A stretch of DNA of 64,000 bases, from contig NZ_CP159483.1 in the NCBI RefSeq assembly GCF_042140245.1, forward strand, positions 1,860,001 through 1,924,000, in the 5' to 3' direction. The notes beneath the pieces were generated by a model that saw only the letters and a list, made by a program, of their open reading frames with translations, was not told the DNA's origin and made no database searches. Positions 1 through 8,327 of the stretch are shown piece by piece; position 1 is the stretch's first letter; every line of letters starts with the position of its first letter. A program made the position numbers and the translations under genes. The DNA is from MH13 sp042140245 (GTDB taxonomy: Bacteria > Pseudomonadota > Alphaproteobacteria > Rhizobiales > MH13).

Positions 1-690
1 GCAGAGGTTTGGGCTGAGCCGAAGGCGCGCAACTTTTCTATTTTCGTGTTCGCCTCAATGCTTGCTTACTCCACGCAAGACCTTATTTTGGAGCCGTTTG
101 CTGGTGCTATTTATGGTTACACACCGGGTGCCTCCACGCAGCTCGCGGGCACCCAGCATGGCGGGGTTTTGCTCGGCATGATCGTCGTTGCTTTGGCCGG
201 TATGGGTTTTAAAGGTCGGCGTTTTGGTAGCCTGCAAGCGTGGACGGTGGGCGGTTGCATCGGCTCCGGTCTTGCTTTGTTTGCGCTGGCGATTTCAAGC
301 CGTTTCCCCGATGTCTGGCCGCTTCAAGCCAATGTGTTTGCCCTTGGCCTTGCCAATGGCGCGTTTGCTGTTGCTGCCATCGGCTCAATGATGAGCTTGG
401 CGTCAGAAGGTGGAAAGAACCGCGAGGGTGTGCGCATGGGGCTTTGGGGCGCGGCGCAGGCGATTGCCTTCGGTCTTGGTGGCTTGGTGGGCACCATGGG
501 CATCGATATCACACGCGCGATCACCGGCTCTGTCGCGTTTTCTTACACCACCGTTTTCACCCTGGAGGGGATCGTGTTCTTGATTTCGGCGCTGCTCGCG
601 GCGCGCATCGGGATGGATCATTTGGCCGAGAAACGAAATCGCCTGGCAGTTGCTGGCGATGGTTATCTTTCGGGCGTTGGAGGCCCTTAA
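1..690 (+). CDS. PucC/BCH2-family MFS protein, C-terminal part (5' end outside window)
   Basis: The frame is open from base 1 and ends at a TAA, so only the C-terminal part of about 229 residues is seen. The PucC/LhaA/ORF428 group is a major-facilitator-like membrane family linked to assembly or pigment supply of light-harvesting complexes. The stretch around SMLAYSTQDLILEPFAG is typical of this family, and several hydrophobic helices follow. It sits 3 bases upstream of bchP, the arrangement known from alphaproteobacterial photosynthesis clusters (bchG-ORF428-bchP). Family assignment is firm; the exact paralogue (pucC, lhaA or ORF428) is inferred from the neighbour. Confidence 0.85.
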   Translation, partial: AEVWAEPKARNFSIFVFASMLAYSTQDLILEPFAGAIYGYTPGASTQLAGTQHGGVLLGMIVVALAGMGFKGRRFGSLQAWTVGGCIGSGLALFALAISSRFPDVWPLQANVFALGLANGAFAVAAIGSMMSLASEGGKNREGVRMGLWGAAQAIAFGLGGLVGTMGIDITRAITGSVAFSYTTVFTLEGIVFLISALLAARIGMDHLAEKRNRLAVAGDGYLSGVGGP

Positions 691-693
691 GCC

Positions 694-1995
694 ATGCAGA
701 CAGACACAGAGACACGCCTTTCCGAAGCACCAGCACCCCAGACAGGCTCGACCTTCGCCGAGCAATATGATGCTGTCGTGGTCGGCGGTGGACCATGCGG
801 CGCGACCGCAGCCACCGAGCTTGCCCGTGATGGCTGGCGCGTGCTGTTGATGGACAAGGATGGTCGCATCAAGCCATGCGGTGGTGCGATCCCGCCGCGA
901 TGCGTGGAAGACTTTGATATCCCCGACTCTTTGCTGGTTGCGCGTATCAAGTCGGCCTTGATGGTCGCACCTTCAGGCCGCCAGGTGCCGATGCCCATTG
1001 AGGGCGGCTATGTGGGCATGGTGGACCGCGAGGACTTTGATGAATGGTTGCGCGAGCGTGCCGTCTTGGCGGGTGCTGACCGCGCCTATGGCACGTTTGA
1101 TCACTTCTCTCGCAATGAGGATGGCACGGTTACTGTACATTTTCGTAGAAAGGGGGCTGAGCCGGATGCGCCGCTGGAAACGGTGCGCACACGCGGCCTG
1201 ATCGGTGCCGATGGGGCTCGCTCTGCGGTGGCCAAACAGGCCGTAAAGAACGCTGATCGCGTGCCTTGCGTGTTTGCTTACCATGAGATCGTCAAAGCAC
1301 CCGAGGTCAATGACAACGCTGCCGACTATGAGCCGACACGGTGCGATGTTTATTATCAGGGGCGCGTGTCACCGGACTTTTATGGCTGGGTCTTCCCACA
1401 CGGCAAGCATGCGAGCATTGGCGTTGGTAGCGCCAACAAAGGTTTTTCACTGCGCGGTGCCACCAAGACGTTGCGTGAGATTTCAGGCCTTGATGGCGCT
1501 GAAACGGTGCGCCGTGAGGGCGCGCCGATCCCGCTGAAGCCGCTCAAGAAGTGGGATGATGGCAAGAACGTGCTCGTCGCTGGTGATGCCGCTGGTATTG
1601 TGGCCCCATCCTCCGGCGAGGGCATCTATTATGCCATGGAAGGCGGTCGCTTGGCTGGTCTGGCCACAGCCAAGTTCCTGGAAACCGGCGATGCACGCGC
1701 TCTCACTGGCGCACGCAAAGCCTTTATGAAAGATCATGGCCGCGTCTTCTGGATCTTGGGCATGATGCAGCATTTCTGGTACTCAAGCGACAAGCGCCGC
1801 GAGCGGTTCGTGTCAATCTGCGAGGATCCCGATGTGCAGCGGCTCACTTGGCAAGCCTATATGAACAAGAAGCTGGTCAAGGCTGACCCAATGGCCCATG
1901 TGCGCATCTTTTTCAAAGACTTGGCGCATCTGTTTGGTCTGGTCTCGCCGGGGCCGAAGGATGCTAACAAGGCTGAACCCAAGCCGCAGGCCTAA
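694..1995 (+). CDS. bchP: Geranylgeranyl diphosphate / geranylgeranyl-bacteriochlorophyll reductase BchP
   Basis: BchP reduces the geranylgeranyl tail of bacteriochlorophyll to phytyl with NADPH, the last step of bacteriochlorophyll a synthesis. The 433-residue protein has an N-terminal Rossmann FAD site (VVVGGGPCGA, about 28-37), the PCGGAIPPRC segment typical of this family, a GADGARS segment and the second FAD motif VAGDAAGIVAPSSGEG. The length fits the family (about 390-430). The ATG lies 3 bases after the pucC-like stop, so the two are almost certainly co-transcribed. It indicates a phototroph. Confidence 0.95.
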   Translation: MQTDTETRLSEAPAPQTGSTFAEQYDAVVVGGGPCGATAATELARDGWRVLLMDKDGRIKPCGGAIPPRCVEDFDIPDSLLVARIKSALMVAPSGRQVPMPIEGGYVGMVDREDFDEWLRERAVLAGADRAYGTFDHFSRNEDGTVTVHFRRKGAEPDAPLETVRTRGLIGADGARSAVAKQAVKNADRVPCVFAYHEIVKAPEVNDNAADYEPTRCDVYYQGRVSPDFYGWVFPHGKHASIGVGSANKGFSLRGATKTLREISGLDGAETVRREGAPIPLKPLKKWDDGKNVLVAGDAAGIVAPSSGEGIYYAMEGGRLAGLATAKFLETGDARALTGARKAFMKDHGRVFWILGMMQHFWYSSDKRRERFVSICEDPDVQRLTWQAYMNKKLVKADPMAHVRIFFKDLAHLFGLVSPGPKDANKAEPKPQA

Positions 1996-2006
1996 AAGCC
2001 CCTACT

Positions 2007-2291
2007 ATGGCTGAGTTTCTGGAATCGGGCGCCTTGATTGACGCGATCCTGGTGCTTGTGGCGCTCGAAGCTCTTGCTTTCCTGGTGCTCTATAGGCGCG
2101 TGTCCACTGCGCCACGGCTTTTTGCCCCGCATCTTGCTGTTCTTTGGCCAACACTGCTTTCCGGCGCATTGTTGATGTTGGCCGTGCGCCTGGCCATCAC
2201 TGATGCGCACCCGATGTGGGTGGCCAGCGTTCTGGCCGCCGCGGGTCTATCACATGTGGTGGACATAATGCTGCGGTTTCGCCGTCTATAA
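2007..2291 (+). CDS. Small integral membrane protein, unknown function
   Basis: This 94-residue protein has three hydrophobic segments (about residues 9-28, 43-64 and 70-88) joined by short polar loops with Arg residues. It starts 11 bases after bchP and is probably translated from the same transcript. I recognise no family. In other alphaproteobacteria the gene after bchP is often an isopentenyl diphosphate isomerase, which this is not. The position suggests a link to the photosynthesis cluster, but this is only inference. Confidence 0.6.
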   Translation: MAEFLESGALIDAILVLVALEALAFLVLYRRVSTAPRLFAPHLAVLWPTLLSGALLMLAVRLAITDAHPMWVASVLAAAGLSHVVDIMLRFRRL

Positions 2292-2421
2292 AGTCAAACA
2301 CCCGGCGAACTGTCATCTTTTGTGGCTTTTTTGTGAATTCGTCTCGTTGCTTCTTGTACGGGCCGCCCGGGTTTCTACGTAGATTTCATTGCAACCACTT
2401 TATGGAGCTTTGAAACACTCG

Positions 2422-2604
2422 ATGACAGACGTCCAGCCGACGGATAAAACGCAAAACACCGCTGACAGCACGCAGCACCAGCAACCCCAAACTCAAGATG
2501 TGATGAGTTTTCTGAAGAAGCCATTGAGTTTTACAGCTCCAACATGGGTCTTCGCATCAGCAGCCATCGTTGCTTTGGTTCTTCTGGGTATCGCGCTTGA
2601 CTAG
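2422..2604 (+). CDS. Small single-span membrane protein, unknown function
   Basis: I chose the ATG at 2422, which gives 60 residues; an in-frame TTG at 2389 is less likely because a GGAG lies between the two. The N-terminal 35 residues are polar and rich in Gln, Thr and Asp. The C-terminal 20 or so residues form one hydrophobic helix ending in Asp, giving a tail-anchored look. There is no His in the helix, so it is not a light-harvesting polypeptide. It overlaps the start of the next gene, suggesting translational coupling. Confidence 0.45.
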   Translation: MTDVQPTDKTQNTADSTQHQQPQTQDVMSFLKKPLSFTAPTWVFASAAIVALVLLGIALD

Positions 2605-2926
2605 ACTTGCGCTGATTGCTGCCACCTCGCTTTTGGCGAGCCCGGCGTTGGCTTATGAGCTGACGACGGTTGATCAGCTGCAACCCTATGAACCTGCAGC
2701 GCTTCAAGGCACGGTGGAGCGTGTGACCGACAGTGACACATTCGTGTTTGAGGACGCCACGGGGAGCATTCGCGTCTATATCGGTCCGCATCGCATGCCG
2801 GTTGGCGCTGGCGATGCCATCACCGTGAACGGGCGTTTGGATGATGACTTGCCCAGGGAGGTCTATGCAGACCAGCTGGTGTTGTCAGACGGCCAGGTGG
2901 TTGAGGTTGGCCGTCCTTACGAGTAG
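2597..2926 (+). CDS. Secreted OB-fold (YgiW/BOF-like) protein
   Basis: With a TTG start at 2597 the protein has 109 residues and a good Sec signal peptide (TRLALIAATSLLASPALA, cleavage after ALA). An upstream TTG at 2570 would lengthen it to 118. The mature part has the order of strands of bacterial OB-fold proteins of the YgiW/YdeI type: LQGTVERV, then TFVFEDATGSIRVYIG, then ITVNGRLDDD. Such proteins are periplasmic, stress-linked and poorly defined. It overlaps the preceding small gene by 8 bases. The family call is by pattern only. Confidence 0.55.
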   Translation: MTRLALIAATSLLASPALAYELTTVDQLQPYEPAALQGTVERVTDSDTFVFEDATGSIRVYIGPHRMPVGAGDAITVNGRLDDDLPREVYADQLVLSDGQVVEVGRPYE

Positions 2927-2949
2927 GCGCCATTATCGGTTTGGGCAGT

Positions 2950-3504
2950 TTAGTCCTCGCCCCAAGGTTTTACGGGCGGGGATTTGAATCCGGGCTTCAA
3001 GTCATCGAACAAGCTTAAAGTCTGATCGTCTTTGTTCGGCGCGCCATAGGCGTGCATCCAAGGTTTGGGTTCCGCCAGTGCGCCAGATGCCTCCCACCAA
3101 AAATAGCCAAGCGTGCCTTTGGCTGGGATCGGATCGCAAGGCATAGGATTTTCCAGCACCAAACCGTGATTGCCTGGCTGCGAGCTGAACCAGGGGCTGT
3201 CGGACTGCGAGACGATGTCCACCACATCCACGCTGCCGATGATCGCGCTGCGCGGCAGATCAGCGGGGCGAGGGCATGTCACGCCTGCCTCCAGGAATTT
3301 GTGCAGGCTCCAGCGGTATTCTTTTTCTGTAAGGCCCACGGCGGCATGGATCGCGATACGGCGACAATCCATTTTGCCTGCTCGGATGGATCCAAGGGAC
3401 CGGTTTTCGATCACCTTGCCGCCATGGATGATTGCCCACGCAGACGGCTGGCGTACTGACAAAGCAATAGGCGGCAAATCCCAGTCTGGCGTGTCAGCAA
3501 CCAT
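2950..3504 (-). CDS. ASCH-domain protein
   Basis: The 184-residue frame starts at an ATG (3504) that overlaps the end of the YdcF-like gene by 11 bases; longer frames run upstream but only as an overlap with that gene. The ASCH (ASC-1 homology) domain is a PUA-like beta-barrel thought to bind RNA or modified nucleosides. The GGKVIENRS segment fits the GxKxxExR motif of the domain, preceded by IALSVRQPSAWAI. It is the last gene of the minus-strand liv operon. Some small ASCH proteins deaminate or deacylate modified cytidines, but nothing here shows that activity. Confidence 0.7.
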   Translation of the reverse strand: MVADTPDWDLPPIALSVRQPSAWAIIHGGKVIENRSLGSIRAGKMDCRRIAIHAAVGLTEKEYRWSLHKFLEAGVTCPRPADLPRSAIIGSVDVVDIVSQSDSPWFSSQPGNHGLVLENPMPCDPIPAKGTLGYFWWEASGALAEPKPWMHAYGAPNKDDQTLSLFDDLKPGFKSPPVKPWGED

Positions 3505-4327
3505 CGGGCAGGAGCGCGTCGGTATGGCCGGCCCGTTGATAGGCGAGAAGGCCAACCCATTCGCGGATCGCGAGTTGAAGGTTGGAAAGATTGCCCGCAT
3601 AAGCCCACCGTATCGTGTCCTGCCACCGTGCCCCTGGCACGGTGCGATGATCGGTGGGATCGGCGATAACGTGATCAATGCCTGCTGTGCAAAGAACGCC
3701 CATGGCGCGAGGCATATGGAAGGCGCTGGTGATCAAGAGCATCGGTGCATCGGTGGTTGGTGTTAAACCCTGGTCTTCCAGAAAGGCCGTTATATCAGCC
3801 GGGTGTTCGGCGGTTGTGCGGGCAATGGCGCCGATGTGCACGTGCTCGGGTGGAATGCCGGACGCTTGAAGCATCTCACCAACCCGTTCTGCATTGCCTT
3901 CAAGCAATGGATCATTGGTGGCGTTGAACGCGCCTCCGGTGAAAAGGACTGGAATGCCCGGAAACTCATGAGCACGACGAATGGCGTGCAGGATGCGGTC
4001 GCCTGCGCTGCTGACGTTGTGAGCGTCCCATGCCGCGCTGGTCCGGATGTCTTCGCCGCCGCCTAAAACAACGATGGCACTGGGCGTATCAGTTAGGTCG
4101 GGGTTGGTGGGGAACCTGCTCTCAAGGGGTGCCAGCCAAACATGGCCAACCGGCACAAAACCGACCAACGTAACGGCCACAACCAAAGAGACCAGTACCC
4201 AGGTGGCAAGTCTGCGCCAACCACGCCAAGAGGCCCAGAGCGCCGTTAGAAGACCGAGCCAGAGCCAGAAATCTGGCCGCAGCAGAACAGAAAGCAGTTT
4301 GGATGGCAGCAGGTCTAGATCGCTCAT
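3494..4327 (-). CDS. YdcF/ElyC-family (DUF218) membrane-anchored protein
   Basis: I chose the ATG at 4327 because GGAG lies 5 bases upstream and the longer frame would run into livM. The 277-residue protein has two N-terminal transmembrane helices (about 18-36 and 44-62) and then a soluble DUF218 Rossmann-like domain with AIVVLGGGEDIR and FTGGAF. Members such as ElyC and SanA act in envelope carbon-lipid or peptidoglycan homeostasis. It follows livM by 11 bases. Its place in a transporter operon is probably polycistronic convenience. Confidence 0.75.
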   Translation of the reverse strand: MSDLDLLPSKLLSVLLRPDFWLWLGLLTALWASWRGWRRLATWVLVSLVVAVTLVGFVPVGHVWLAPLESRFPTNPDLTDTPSAIVVLGGGEDIRTSAAWDAHNVSSAGDRILHAIRRAHEFPGIPVLFTGGAFNATNDPLLEGNAERVGEMLQASGIPPEHVHIGAIARTTAEHPADITAFLEDQGLTPTTDAPMLLITSAFHMPRAMGVLCTAGIDHVIADPTDHRTVPGARWQDTIRWAYAGNLSNLQLAIREWVGLLAYQRAGHTDALLPDGC

Positions 4328-4338
4328 CCGGCTCCACT

Positions 4339-5685
4339 CTAACGTTCGGGTATCAAGCCTCGCGGTGCAAAGCGCAGCGCAAGCACCAGAATGAGGCCCA
4401 TCAAAACTGGCCGTAAATGAGGCGCTGCTTGTGTCAGGTGACCGGCAAGCCAACTGCTCGGATCAAGCCCGCTGGAGAGCAGGTTGACCAGCGCGAAGCC
4501 AACGGCTTCGGACTGCACCCAGACGAACCAGATCAAAAACCCGCCGAGCACTGAGCCGAGATTGTTACCCGATCCACCGACCACAACCATGACCAGCACG
4601 AGGAAGGTGAAGCGCAGGGGTTGGTACGACCCTGGTGTGAACTGACCATCGACGGTCACCAGCATAGCGCCAGCGATGCCACAGATGGCCGAGCCAATCA
4701 CAAAGGCTTGCAGATGGCGGCGTTTGACGTCCTTGCCCATGGCAGATGCGGCGTCGGGACGGTCGCGGATGGCGCGCATCATGCGGCCCCAGGGCGAGCG
4801 AAGGGCCCGTTCGGCCAGATGGACCAGCACCACCAGAACCAATGTGAAGAGCGCAATGAAAGCGAGCTTGACCACGATGCCGGCCAGCGCGTTGGGTTCC
4901 ATACCCCAATTGGCGGCAAGTTCGATAAAAGCCGGGTCTGTTTGCAGATCGACTTCGTAAGGCACAGGGCGTGGAAGGCTGGTGACGTTTTTCACACCAC
5001 GGGACAGCCAGTCCTCGTTTTTGATGAACGCCAGGATGATTTCAGCAATCCCCAGCGTTGCGATGGCCAGATAGTCAGAGCGCAGACCGATGGCGATTTT
5101 GCCGATAATCCAAGCCGCACCCGCCGCAAGAAGCCCGCCGAGCAACCACCCGAACAGGATGGAGATCCCCATTCCACCAAGATAGCCCGATTGGGCAGGG
5201 TTGACCGCCTCAATCGCCTCGGTGGCTGGGCCAAACGCCTGTCCAAACACAATGTACCCAGCCACCAAGCAAGCAATGGTAGCCAGGAAGCGCAGCAGGC
5301 CGTTCAGATAAGCCCGGACGAGCATGATGGCGGCAATGGTGGCGCAAATGATGAGGGCTGAAAGACCGATGCCCGCGCCGCCTGCAACCCAGGCTTCGGG
5401 CACAGGGTCAGCGGCGACCAGTACAGCGGCGAGACCACCAAGCGCGACAAAGCCCATGGTGCCCGCGTTGAAGAGGCCCGCATAGCCCCACTGCACGTTC
5501 ACGCCCAATGTCATGATGGCGGAAATGATGCAGAGCTGAAGGATGGTAAGTGCAAGCAACCAGCTTTGCGCAAAGCCGGTGACGGCCAGCAATACCGCCA
5601 TGATCGAGAAGAGCAGAATCGGGTTCTGCCAAAGTGTCGGCTGGTCGGCTGCAACGCGTGCCGGAGAGGTGCTGGAACCGCTCAT
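4339..5685 (-). CDS. livM: Branched-chain amino acid-type ABC transporter permease LivM
   Basis: This is one of two inner-membrane permease subunits of a HAAT-family importer. The 448-residue protein has about ten hydrophobic segments and the family motif GLRSDYLAIATLG followed by AIRDRPDAASAMG, the region contacting the ATPases. It is longer than E. coli LivM (about 425) owing to added helices between residues 100 and 190. It overlaps livH by 4 bases. The substrate cannot be read from the sequence; HAAT systems carry Leu/Ile/Val, urea, amides or aromatic acids. Confidence 0.93.
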   Translation of the reverse strand: MSGSSTSPARVAADQPTLWQNPILLFSIMAVLLAVTGFAQSWLLALTILQLCIISAIMTLGVNVQWGYAGLFNAGTMGFVALGGLAAVLVAADPVPEAWVAGGAGIGLSALIICATIAAIMLVRAYLNGLLRFLATIACLVAGYIVFGQAFGPATEAIEAVNPAQSGYLGGMGISILFGWLLGGLLAAGAAWIIGKIAIGLRSDYLAIATLGIAEIILAFIKNEDWLSRGVKNVTSLPRPVPYEVDLQTDPAFIELAANWGMEPNALAGIVVKLAFIALFTLVLVVLVHLAERALRSPWGRMMRAIRDRPDAASAMGKDVKRRHLQAFVIGSAICGIAGAMLVTVDGQFTPGSYQPLRFTFLVLVMVVVGGSGNNLGSVLGGFLIWFVWVQSEAVGFALVNLLSSGLDPSSWLAGHLTQAAPHLRPVLMGLILVLALRFAPRGLIPER

Positions 5686-6695
5686 ACGATGCGCCCCCTA
5701 AAGATGCCGGTCGGTCGCACCAATAGCACGATCACCAGCAGGATGAAGGACACGGCGAATTTGTATTCGGTTTCGAGCAGCTGCATCAGGCCGTCCACCT
5801 CGAAGCCCTCTGGTCCAAGATACTCAAACACACGCCTGTAGGCATAGGTGACCGCAACCTCAGAGAAGGCGATCACGAACCCGCCGACCACGGCGCCGAT
5901 GGGCTGGCCGATGCCACCCAGAATGGCGGCGGCAAACATCGGCAGAAGCAGTTGGAAGTAGGTGAAGGGCCGGAAACCTTTGTCCAGGCCGTAAAGCACG
6001 CCCGCAATGGTGGCCAAAGCGGCTGCCAGCATCCAGGTGACCATGACCACCTTTTCCGGCTTGATGCCTGACAGAAGGGCTAGATCCTCATTGTCAGAAA
6101 AGGCGCGCATCGACTTGCCGGTGCGGGTTTTTTGCAGGAACCAGAACAGCGATGCCATCACCGCAACGGCCACCACGATGGTGATCACCTGTGTGGTGCG
6201 CAGTGCCAAGCCTTCATCCAGACCGGTCATCTCGCGAAACTCGCGGGCGCGGATGATGAAGCGCGAGCCATCAGCAAAGTTGATGTCCCCGGTGCCAATA
6301 AAGATACGCACCAGGCCGTTCATCATGAACATGACGCCCACGGACACCATAACGAAGATGACAGCATCCACGCGTTTGTCGCGGTAGAATTTGTAGATCA
6401 CCTTGTCGGTGGCGAGCACCATGGCAATGGTGCCGAGGATTGCTAGCGGCAGCGCCAGCAGGGCAACCGGCAGTGGCCCCAGCGACCAACCCAGTGACTG
6501 CATGCCCCAGGTGAGGAAGATGGCGAGCATGGTGCCGAAGGCCATTGTGTCGCCATGGGCAAAGTTGGCGAAGCGCAAAATAGCGTAGATCAGCGTGATG
6601 CCGAGCGCACCCAGCGCAAGCTGCGCGCCATAGGTGATGGCCGGGATCAACACGAAATTGGAAAGCAGCACCAAGGCGTTGGCGACATCGATCAT
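5682..6695 (-). CDS. livH: Branched-chain amino acid-type ABC transporter permease LivH
   Basis: The second permease of the HAAT importer has 337 residues with about eight membrane helices. The segments ITLIYAILRFANFAHGDTMA near the N terminus and the LLSGIKPEKV coupling region are typical of LivH. It overlaps livF upstream and livM downstream by 4 bases each, consistent with equal production of the subunits. Confidence 0.94.
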   Translation of the reverse strand: MIDVANALVLLSNFVLIPAITYGAQLALGALGITLIYAILRFANFAHGDTMAFGTMLAIFLTWGMQSLGWSLGPLPVALLALPLAILGTIAMVLATDKVIYKFYRDKRVDAVIFVMVSVGVMFMMNGLVRIFIGTGDINFADGSRFIIRAREFREMTGLDEGLALRTTQVITIVVAVAVMASLFWFLQKTRTGKSMRAFSDNEDLALLSGIKPEKVVMVTWMLAAALATIAGVLYGLDKGFRPFTYFQLLLPMFAAAILGGIGQPIGAVVGGFVIAFSEVAVTYAYRRVFEYLGPEGFEVDGLMQLLETEYKFAVSFILLVIVLLVRPTGIFRGRIV

Positions 6696-7405
6696 GATTG
6701 GTCTCCGCCCAGGAATGTCGCGCGTACTTCTTTGTCGGCCAAAAGGGCCGCGCCTGTGTCGGTGAAGCGGTTTTGCCCTTGAACAAGCACATAGCCGGTG
6801 TCGGCAATTTCCAGCGCTTGGCGTGCGTTCTGCTCCACCATCAAAATGGCCACACCGGTTTTGGCGATCTCCAGAATGCGGTCGAACAGCTCATCCATAA
6901 CGATGGGCGAGACGCCAGCCGTTGGCTCATCGAGGATCAGCAAGGTCGGCTCGGTCATCATTGCGCGACCGACAGCCACTTGTTGGCGCTGGCCACCTGA
7001 GAGCTCGCCCGCGTGCTGGTAGCGTTTCTCAAACACGGCGGGGAAGAGTTCATAGACCTTGTCGATCACACCTGCTCCGCCATCCTCGCGCAGGAAGGCG
7101 CCCATTTGCAGGTTCTCTTCCACCGTCATGCCGGGGAAGACATTGTTGGTTTGTGGCACCATGCCCATGCCGGCTTCCACGCGTGCCTGTGGTGGCAAGC
7201 CGTTGATGGTTTCGCCGTCAAAGGTCACTTCACCTTCGCGCAGACCCATCATCCCAAAAATGGCTTTGATGGCTGTGGACTTGCCTGCCCCATTGGGGCC
7301 GACGATCACAGCCACCTCACCGCGATCGCAGGTGATGGTGCAATCTTGCAGAATGTCGGCTTTGCCATAGCCGCCGCGCATATTGTTGGCTTGCAGGAGC
7401 GTCAT
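6692..7405 (-). CDS. livF: Branched-chain amino acid-type ABC transporter ATPase LivF
   Basis: This is a cytoplasmic ATPase of the HAAT importer. It has Walker A GPNGAGKST (36-44), the Q-loop region MVPQTNNVF, the signature LSGGQRQQVAVG and Walker B LLILDEPTAG. At 237 residues it matches LivF length. The 4-base overlap with livG makes this part of one operon. Confidence 0.94.
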   Translation of the reverse strand: MTLLQANNMRGGYGKADILQDCTITCDRGEVAVIVGPNGAGKSTAIKAIFGMMGLREGEVTFDGETINGLPPQARVEAGMGMVPQTNNVFPGMTVEENLQMGAFLREDGGAGVIDKVYELFPAVFEKRYQHAGELSGGQRQQVAVGRAMMTEPTLLILDEPTAGVSPIVMDELFDRILEIAKTGVAILMVEQNARQALEIADTGYVLVQGQNRFTDTGAALLADKEVRATFLGGDQS

Positions 7406-8214
7406 GGTGTGGCTCCTTGGGCGGATGGAGCCGTGTCTTCGTGTTTGGCGGCTTGTTTGCGGCCAACGCCAAGATAGGCCTCAATCACGCGCTCATCCTT
7501 GCGCACCACATCTGCTGGTCCTTCAACCAGCACCTTGCCCTCGGCCATCACGATCACTGGATCGCAGAGGCGGGAGATAAACGCCATGTCGTGTTCAATC
7601 ATGCAGAAGGTGTAACCGCGCTCTTTGTTGAGGCGGATGATCGCGTCACCGATGGTGTTGAGCAGCGTGCGGTTCACACCTGCGCCAACCTCATCAAGAA
7701 AAACGATTTTGGCATCCACCATCATGGTGCGGCCAAGTTCGAGCAGCTTTTTCTGACCGCCAGACAGGTTGCCAGCGCGCTCATCGACAAGATGGGTGAG
7801 GCCCAGAAAATCAAGGACCTCGTCAACGCGGTCACTGATTTCTTTTTCGGATTTGCGCACCGCAGACGGTCTAAACCAGGCGCTGATAAGGGACTCGCCG
7901 GGCTGGCTTGGTGGCACCATCATCAGATTGTCGCGCACCGTGAGCGTTGAAAACTCATGGGCGATCTGGAAGGTGCGCAGCAGGCCTTTGTGAAACAGCT
8001 CGTGGGCGGGAAGGCCGGTGATGTCCTCGCCGTCCAGCTCAACCTTGCCTGATGTTGGAGGGAACGCGCCGGCGATGACGTTGAACAGAGTTGTTTTGCC
8101 AGCCCCATTGGGGCCGATCAGACCGGTGATGGTTCCGGTCTTGATTTCGATGGAAGCACCATCAACAGCGTGCACACCGCCAAAATGCTTGTGCAGATCC
8201 GTGACGCGGATCAT
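7402..8214 (-). CDS. livG: Branched-chain amino acid-type ABC transporter ATPase LivG
   Basis: This is the second ATPase of the importer. Walker A is GPNGAGKTT (34-42), the signature LSGGQKKLLELG and Walker B IVFLDEVGAGVN. Note Val in place of the usual Pro in the LDEP motif, a common LivG variant. I chose the ATG at 8214 (270 residues), preceded by a G-rich ribosome site, over an in-frame TTG at 8235. The C-terminal tail of about 15 residues is Ala- and Lys-rich. Confidence 0.92.
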   Translation of the reverse strand: MIRVTDLHKHFGGVHAVDGASIEIKTGTITGLIGPNGAGKTTLFNVIAGAFPPTSGKVELDGEDITGLPAHELFHKGLLRTFQIAHEFSTLTVRDNLMMVPPSQPGESLISAWFRPSAVRKSEKEISDRVDEVLDFLGLTHLVDERAGNLSGGQKKLLELGRTMMVDAKIVFLDEVGAGVNRTLLNTIGDAIIRLNKERGYTFCMIEHDMAFISRLCDPVIVMAEGKVLVEGPADVVRKDERVIEAYLGVGRKQAAKHEDTAPSAQGATP

Positions 8215-8268
8215 GAATGCCCCCAATACACTCAAACTCTCCCCAACTTGACTGGGTACTCAATAGAA

Positions 8269-8299
8269 GTATGGCCGCCCCGGCAAGGAGCGGCCATAC
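8269..8299 (-). other. Intercistronic hairpin between the binding-protein gene and livG
   Basis: GTATGGCCGC and GCGGCCATAC form a perfect 10-bp stem with an 11-base loop, 29 bases past the stop of the binding-protein gene. The minus-strand sequence after it is not T-rich, so it is not a classical terminator. Such hairpins often protect the 3' end of the abundant binding-protein mRNA and lower expression of the membrane genes. Confidence 0.65.
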
Positions 8300-8327
8300 A
8301 TCAAGATGTGCAAAAAAGCAGCAGCGC

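Noticed and set aside
2422..2604. Small single-span protein as a light-harvesting polypeptide
   Set aside because: The helix has no His ligand for bacteriochlorophyll and the N terminus does not resemble alpha or beta chains.
4621..5361. Plus-strand open frame of 246 codons opposite livM
   Set aside because: Antisense to a well-supported permease; the translation is hydrophilic, His/Gln-rich and without domain features.
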